Below, piece by piece: positions 42,412 to 45,593 of a stretch of 45,593 bases of DNA (position 1 is the stretch's first letter; the number at the start of each line of letters is the position of its first letter). The notes beneath the pieces were generated by a model, which was not told where the DNA came from, searched no databases, and saw only the letters and a program-made list of their open reading frames with translations. Made by a program: the position numbers and the translations under genes. The stretch lies in contig JASEEX010000012.1 in NCBI GenBank assembly GCA_030019415.1, positions 1 to 45,593 on the forward strand, given 5' to 3'. The stretch is from Thermodesulfovibrionales bacterium. GTDB lineage: Bacteria > Nitrospirota > Thermodesulfovibrionia > Thermodesulfovibrionales > SM23-35.

Positions 42412-43302
42412 ATGCAAGTTCACTTAAAGGGAAGGCTCGTACCTGTAAAAGAAGCGGTGGTTTCTGTCTTTGACCATGGCTTCCTTTACGGAGACGGAGT
42501 GTATGAGACGATGAGGGTCTACGAGGGGGTCACATTCATGCTCGATGAGCACCTCAGAAGACTCTATCGCTCTGCATCGATGATAGGACTTACGATTCCC
42601 CTTGAGATGGACTCTCTAAAAACCTCTATTTATGACACCCTCATTGCCAACTCTCTCAAGAACGCCTTTGTGAGGTTGACTGTATCGAGGGGCCACGGGC
42701 CCATCGGCCTTGATCCTGACCTCTGCCCCGAGCCCACCATCGTCATCATCGCACAGGAACTGAAGGACTACCCGAAGTCATTCTATGAAAAAGGCATAAG
42801 CCTCGTCATTCCGGAAACGAAAAGAAACCTCATGGAGGCACTAAATCCTCGTATAAAGTCCCTGAACTTTCTTAATAATATTCTCGCCAAGATCGAAACA
42901 AAAAAAAGAGGCGCCTACGAGGCTGTAATGCTGAATGTATATGGGAAGTTAACGGAAGGCACGATCAGCAATGTTTTCTTCTATAAGGATGGTATTCTCT
43001 GCACGCCTTCTCTTGAGTGCGGAATACTTGATGGCATTACAAGAGGAGTAGTCATAGACCTTGCCCTGAGAGATGGTTTAGGTGTAAAAGAGGGTGAATT
43101 TACAAAGGAGGATCTCTACCCCGCAGCCGAGGTATTCATAACGAGCACGACCCTCGAGCTCATGCCAGTCTCAAAGGTTGACGACCAGAAGTATGCTGTA
43201 GGTAACATAACAAAACTCCTCCATAAAGCATACAGAGAGGAAGTAAATGTTTATGTGGCAAATGTCAAGGCAGAAGGGCCATCTCTCTGGGGATACGAAT
43301 AA
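42412..43302 (+). CDS. ilvE: Branched-chain amino acid aminotransferase (class IV)
   Basis: IlvE moves amino groups to the keto acids of leucine, isoleucine and valine. The 296-residue product is a fold type IV PLP enzyme with HGFLYGDGVYETMRVYEG (about residues 22-39), a PLP lysine in RIKSLNFLNNI (about 149-159), LTEGTISNVFF (about 184-194) and GITRGVVIDLA (about 214-224). D-amino-acid aminotransferase or aminodeoxychorismate lyase are related alternatives. With cimA, hom and alaC in the window, a branched-chain role is reasonable. Confidence 0.88.
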   Translation: MQVHLKGRLVPVKEAVVSVFDHGFLYGDGVYETMRVYEGVTFMLDEHLRRLYRSASMIGLTIPLEMDSLKTSIYDTLIANSLKNAFVRLTVSRGHGPIGLDPDLCPEPTIVIIAQELKDYPKSFYEKGISLVIPETKRNLMEALNPRIKSLNFLNNILAKIETKKRGAYEAVMLNVYGKLTEGTISNVFFYKDGILCTPSLECGILDGITRGVVIDLALRDGLGVKEGEFTKEDLYPAAEVFITSTTLELMPVSKVDDQKYAVGNITKLLHKAYREEVNVYVANVKAEGPSLWGYE

Positions 43303-43314
43303 GATTATGCAGGT

Positions 43315-43443
43315 GTTAAATCAGAAGGATATAGCAGGGCTGCAGGTGGTATAAGGACACTTAGACAGGTCCTCAATATGCTCAGGGCTGGTGCCACAAG
43401 GATAGGAACATCAGCAGGGGTGAAGATTATAAAGGGGGTTTGA
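43315..43443 (+). pseudogene. deoC: C-terminal remnant of deoxyribose-phosphate aldolase
   Basis: An open frame of 42 codons ending in TGA at 43441-43443 encodes AAGGIRTLRQVLNMLRAGAT and RIGTSAGVKIIKG, matching the last 40 or so residues of DeoC, including the phosphate-binding GIR and GTS parts. The barrel's first 180 or so residues, with the catalytic lysine, are absent, and no start codon with a ribosome site precedes it. It lies 12 bp after ilvE. Confidence 0.85.
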
Positions 43444-43497
43444 AGAGAAAGGGGCTAACCCTTATGAAATACCTAAGTTTGAAAAGGGAGAAAAAAA

Positions 43498-43710
43498 TTG
43501 AAGGAAGAAAGAATATTAAAAGAAAGGATTAATCTCCTCGAGAAGGAGCTCGTAACACTAACAGAAAAGTTAGAAGAGATAAGCGCAGCCCTGAAAGACA
43601 TAGAAGATCTAAAGCTCAAAATGAAAGGGTTGAAGATGTTTCTTGGGAGGGTATATCCAGAGTTCAAAAGTGAGTTTCCTGAGATAATGCAGAAAATTTT
43701 CAAGAAGTAA
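43498..43710 (+). CDS. Small coiled-coil protein of unknown function
   Basis: The 70-residue product is highly charged and has a clear heptad pattern over about residues 5-46 (ERINLLEKELVTLTEKLEEI and onward), ending in a Phe-rich tail. The family is not recognised. The TTG start has an AAGGGAG ribosome site 7 bases upstream, and a strong terminator follows the stop directly, both of which support a real gene. Confidence 0.65.
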   Translation: MKEERILKERINLLEKELVTLTEKLEEISAALKDIEDLKLKMKGLKMFLGRVYPEFKSEFPEIMQKIFKK

Positions 43711-43711
43711 A

Positions 43712-43737
43712 CCCCGCACTTTCACAAAAGTGCGGGG
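43712..43737. terminator. Bidirectional terminator between convergent genes
   Basis: CCCCGCACTTT (43712-43722) pairs over 11 bp with AAAGTGCGGGG (43727-43737). It lies between the small coiled-coil gene (plus) and the phospholipase C-like gene (minus), directly after the former's stop. The T-run is weak on both strands. The ACCCCG/CGGGGT ends match the dispersed hairpin family. Confidence 0.65.
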
Positions 43738-43775
43738 TAGCTTTCTGTGGTGCGAGGTACAGGATGGACCGAGTC

Positions 43776-44492
43776 TCACCTTGCAATTGGATTTTTCTTA
43801 AGAATAGCAGAGCGATTTCCATTACGGAGGACATCAATGATTCTGTCAAGAGATTCTTCATGGAGTTTCTTAACATCCTCTTTTTTTGCTGAGATTAAAA
43901 GATTTCTATCAATGAAATCACCAAATTTCTCCTTATTAAGGCCCGAGAGGAAGAGCATCCCCTTGAATATCCTTTTGTTGGTCTTGAAAGAGAAGATAAC
44001 ACGCTCGAGAGACCTCTCCAGAAATTTATCATTTCTGGACTGGATATCTCTGCCAATACCTACGGCTTGAAGCCAATATCTCCTGTCAATGAGGCTGTCT
44101 GCCCTTAGTTCAAGAAATGTGTGCTCGAGACTTTTTCTGCGGGTATATATGCCGTGAGCGACGGTATCGGCAGCCAGATGACTTATATAGCCAAGGGAAA
44201 AGGCCTTTTCAGGGGGATTTTCTGCAGATTCTAAAAGACTGAATGCCACCTCCCAGCTATGGGTATTCTTTTCTGAGGGTAAAAGATTCTTCGCCAGTAT
44301 AATATCTGCCATAAGATTGCCGTAAAGATAGTCCTCTCTGTATCGCCTTAAAAGGTTAAAGACCCATGCAGGCAGGAGGGAGCCTAAATAATAAATCTCG
44401 TTGCCAAAATAGATGTGTGTTAAAGGTCCCCATGCGAAGGCCAGCGAGGGAATCAGTAAGAAAAATATGACCATTAATAGCCTGAAAAACAT
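43776..44492 (-). CDS. Zinc-dependent phospholipase C-like exported protein
   Basis: The 238-residue product has a signal peptide (about residues 1-20, cleaved after SLAFA), leaving an N-terminal Trp-Gly-Pro. In zinc-dependent phospholipases C the mature N-terminal Trp is a zinc ligand, and further ligands appear in LTHI, THSWE (about 77-81) and ISHLAADTVAHG (about 103-114). The substrate is not known; many environmental members of this family are uncharacterised. Its 3' end faces the terminator at 43712-43737. Confidence 0.85.
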   Translation of the reverse strand: MFFRLLMVIFFLLIPSLAFAWGPLTHIYFGNEIYYLGSLLPAWVFNLLRRYREDYLYGNLMADIILAKNLLPSEKNTHSWEVAFSLLESAENPPEKAFSLGYISHLAADTVAHGIYTRRKSLEHTFLELRADSLIDRRYWLQAVGIGRDIQSRNDKFLERSLERVIFSFKTNKRIFKGMLFLSGLNKEKFGDFIDRNLLISAKKEDVKKLHEESLDRIIDVLRNGNRSAILKKNPIAR

Positions 44493-44548
44493 TCAACAAT
44501 TATAACAGATAGTCCATATCCAATCAAACAATCCCCCTAAACCCTATT

Positions 44549-45439
44549 CTATCCTTCGGGTTGCTTATTCGAAGATTCAATGGAATTTAAGAGAGAAAGG
44601 ATTTCTTTTTTTGAAACAGCATACTCTGTCCTGCAGAACTCGCACTGGACGTTTAGAGCCTCTCCTTTTTTGGCAAGGTCTTCTATATCCTTTTTACCGA
44701 GGGCTACTATTGCATCCAGGACCCTGTCTTTGGTGCATGGGCAATAATAAAGAACATCTCTCCATTCAAATACCTCAATCGGGAGGCCGATTGCCTCCTC
44801 CATTATCTCCTTTGGGCTGAGGCCATTCAGAATCATGGTACTAACGGGAAGAAGCCCCTTCAACCTTTCCTCCAGGTATTCTACTGTCTCATCCCTCAAG
44901 CCCGGGAGGGCATGTATCATAAATCCTCCAGATGCTTTCACAGAGTTGTCAGTACCAACATATACCCCGAGGGAGACGGCAGCGGGTATCTGTTCAGAAA
45001 CCCTGAAATAATAGGCAAGGTCTGTAGCAATCTCACCTGTCTGTAAAGGGACAGTCCCGTGGTAATATTCCCTCAGGCCGAGGTCCTTTATCACATTCAG
45101 GAATCCCTTTCCAATGCCCCTTCCAACATCCAGCCTCCCATCCTTTAGACCGAGGTGGATGTGTGGTCTCTTCACATATCCCCTTACCCTACAGAGCCAG
45201 TCTGCCTCTGCCACAATCTCTCTTAGGGGACCATCTCCTACCACCTGAAGGATCACCCTCTGTCCTTCTTTTAGGATAGATGAAAGAAGAATGGATCCGC
45301 TTATTACCCTGCCGAGGGCTGCAGAGGCAGTTGGATACGTATCGTGAATAGACCTTGCCTTTTCAACAGTCTCGGTATCAACAAGCCCAACCACTAAAAG
45401 GGGCTCTTCTTTCGCCATCCCTTTTAAAAGTAGGTCCAT
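44549..45439 (-). CDS. hslO: Hsp33 redox-regulated chaperone
   Basis: Hsp33 is a cytoplasmic holdase switched on by oxidation of a zinc-bound cysteine centre. The 296-residue product has the N-terminal domain and the C-terminal redox switch CPCTKDRVLDAI (Cys-x-Cys at about residues 234-236) and CEFC (Cys-x-x-Cys at about 267-270). All four zinc cysteines are intact. It is useful for an anaerobe that meets oxidants. It is the last gene before the right edge. Confidence 0.97.
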   Translation of the reverse strand: MDLLLKGMAKEEPLLVVGLVDTETVEKARSIHDTYPTASAALGRVISGSILLSSILKEGQRVILQVVGDGPLREIVAEADWLCRVRGYVKRPHIHLGLKDGRLDVGRGIGKGFLNVIKDLGLREYYHGTVPLQTGEIATDLAYYFRVSEQIPAAVSLGVYVGTDNSVKASGGFMIHALPGLRDETVEYLEERLKGLLPVSTMILNGLSPKEIMEEAIGLPIEVFEWRDVLYYCPCTKDRVLDAIVALGKKDIEDLAKKGEALNVQCEFCRTEYAVSKKEILSLLNSIESSNKQPEG

Positions 45440-45540
45440 AAGATTAGTATAGAAATCCCTTTCTTCTTTTACAACTTATCTTCTGATCAGTGTAAGTTAC
45501 AAGAGAGGGCAAAGGAGAGGGTGCAACATTTCGCCAAGAG

Positions 45541-45593
45541 TGTCACGTCCCAGGTAACCGATACCACTTCATTCCCAGGTAACGGAGACCACC
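45541..45593. mobile_element. Possible left end of an IS21-like insertion sequence
   Basis: From 45541 the sequence reads TGTCACGTCCCAGGTAACCG, and the unit CCCAGGTAAC occurs twice, at 45549-45558 and 45574-45583, each followed by a similar block (CGATACCAC and GGAGACCAC). A TGTCA start with closely spaced subterminal repeats is the usual look of an IS21-family end. The element would continue beyond the window; its transposase is not seen. Confidence 0.45.

Overview
The window looks like a chromosomal contig of a diderm sulfate-reducing bacterium. The best guess is Nitrospirota, Thermodesulfovibrionia-like; this rests on gene content and arrangement only. The signs are a dissimilatory sulfate activation operon (adk-sat-orf2-aprB-aprA), a futalosine-pathway menaquinone gene (mqnB), citramalate synthase, a LolA-type lipoprotein carrier, a complete mre/rod cluster, and codon use rich in AGG, AGA, ATA and CTC.

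Layout. 1-1500: a possible insertion-sequence end and two cysteine-cluster proteins. 1500-6650 (minus): the sulfate operon, with a terminator after aprA and a candidate promoter, operator palindrome and leader hairpin before adk. 6720-13180: rdgB (minus), then an RDD protein and mreB-mreC-mreD-mrdA-rodA (plus). 13190-14830: a long imperfect inverted repeat, a CAT-anticodon tRNA, a diguanylate cyclase fragment and a cardiolipin synthase. 14825-22190 (minus): purL with a small upstream ORF, a flavin reductase, purB, a DUF3024 protein and mqnB. 22415-32917 (plus): an aspartate-family block of aminotransferase, hom, thrC, a broken MoaD/ThiS-like carrier, a NIL-domain protein, a second thrC, an apgM-like protein, lysC and cimA; a decayed integrase lies before lysC. 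32991-39228 (plus): an EF-G-like GTPase, ileS, lspA and lgt. 39243-40938 (minus): tsaD and lolA. 41049-41281: a MITE-like element. 41427-43710 (plus): moaE-like, CBS protein, ilvE, a deoC remnant and a small coiled-coil protein. 43776-45439 (minus): a zinc-dependent phospholipase C-like protein and hslO. The right edge looks like the start of an IS21-like element.

How the genes work together. Sat makes APS, AprBA reduces it to sulfite and AMP, and Adk returns the AMP to ADP, so the three form one energetic unit. The hom/thrC/lysC/cimA/ilvE genes supply threonine, methionine precursors, lysine and isoleucine. No ordinary homoserine kinase gene is visible; the apgM-like gene between thrC and lysC is the positional candidate. 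The mre/mrd/rod genes drive side-wall growth.

The strongest unexplained signal is a set of about a dozen short tandem arrays with a 7-bp period (8 bp in one case). They have different unit sequences and lie both between genes and in frame inside essential genes (purL three times, ileS, tsaD, lolA). Palindromic inserts accompany them (hom, tsaD, mrdA, lgt, purL). They resemble in period the heptanucleotide STRR repeats of filamentous cyanobacteria, but here they also enter coding sequence and often come as inverted pairs. Several gene remnants (integrase, deoC, GGDEF, MoaD) show ongoing decay.
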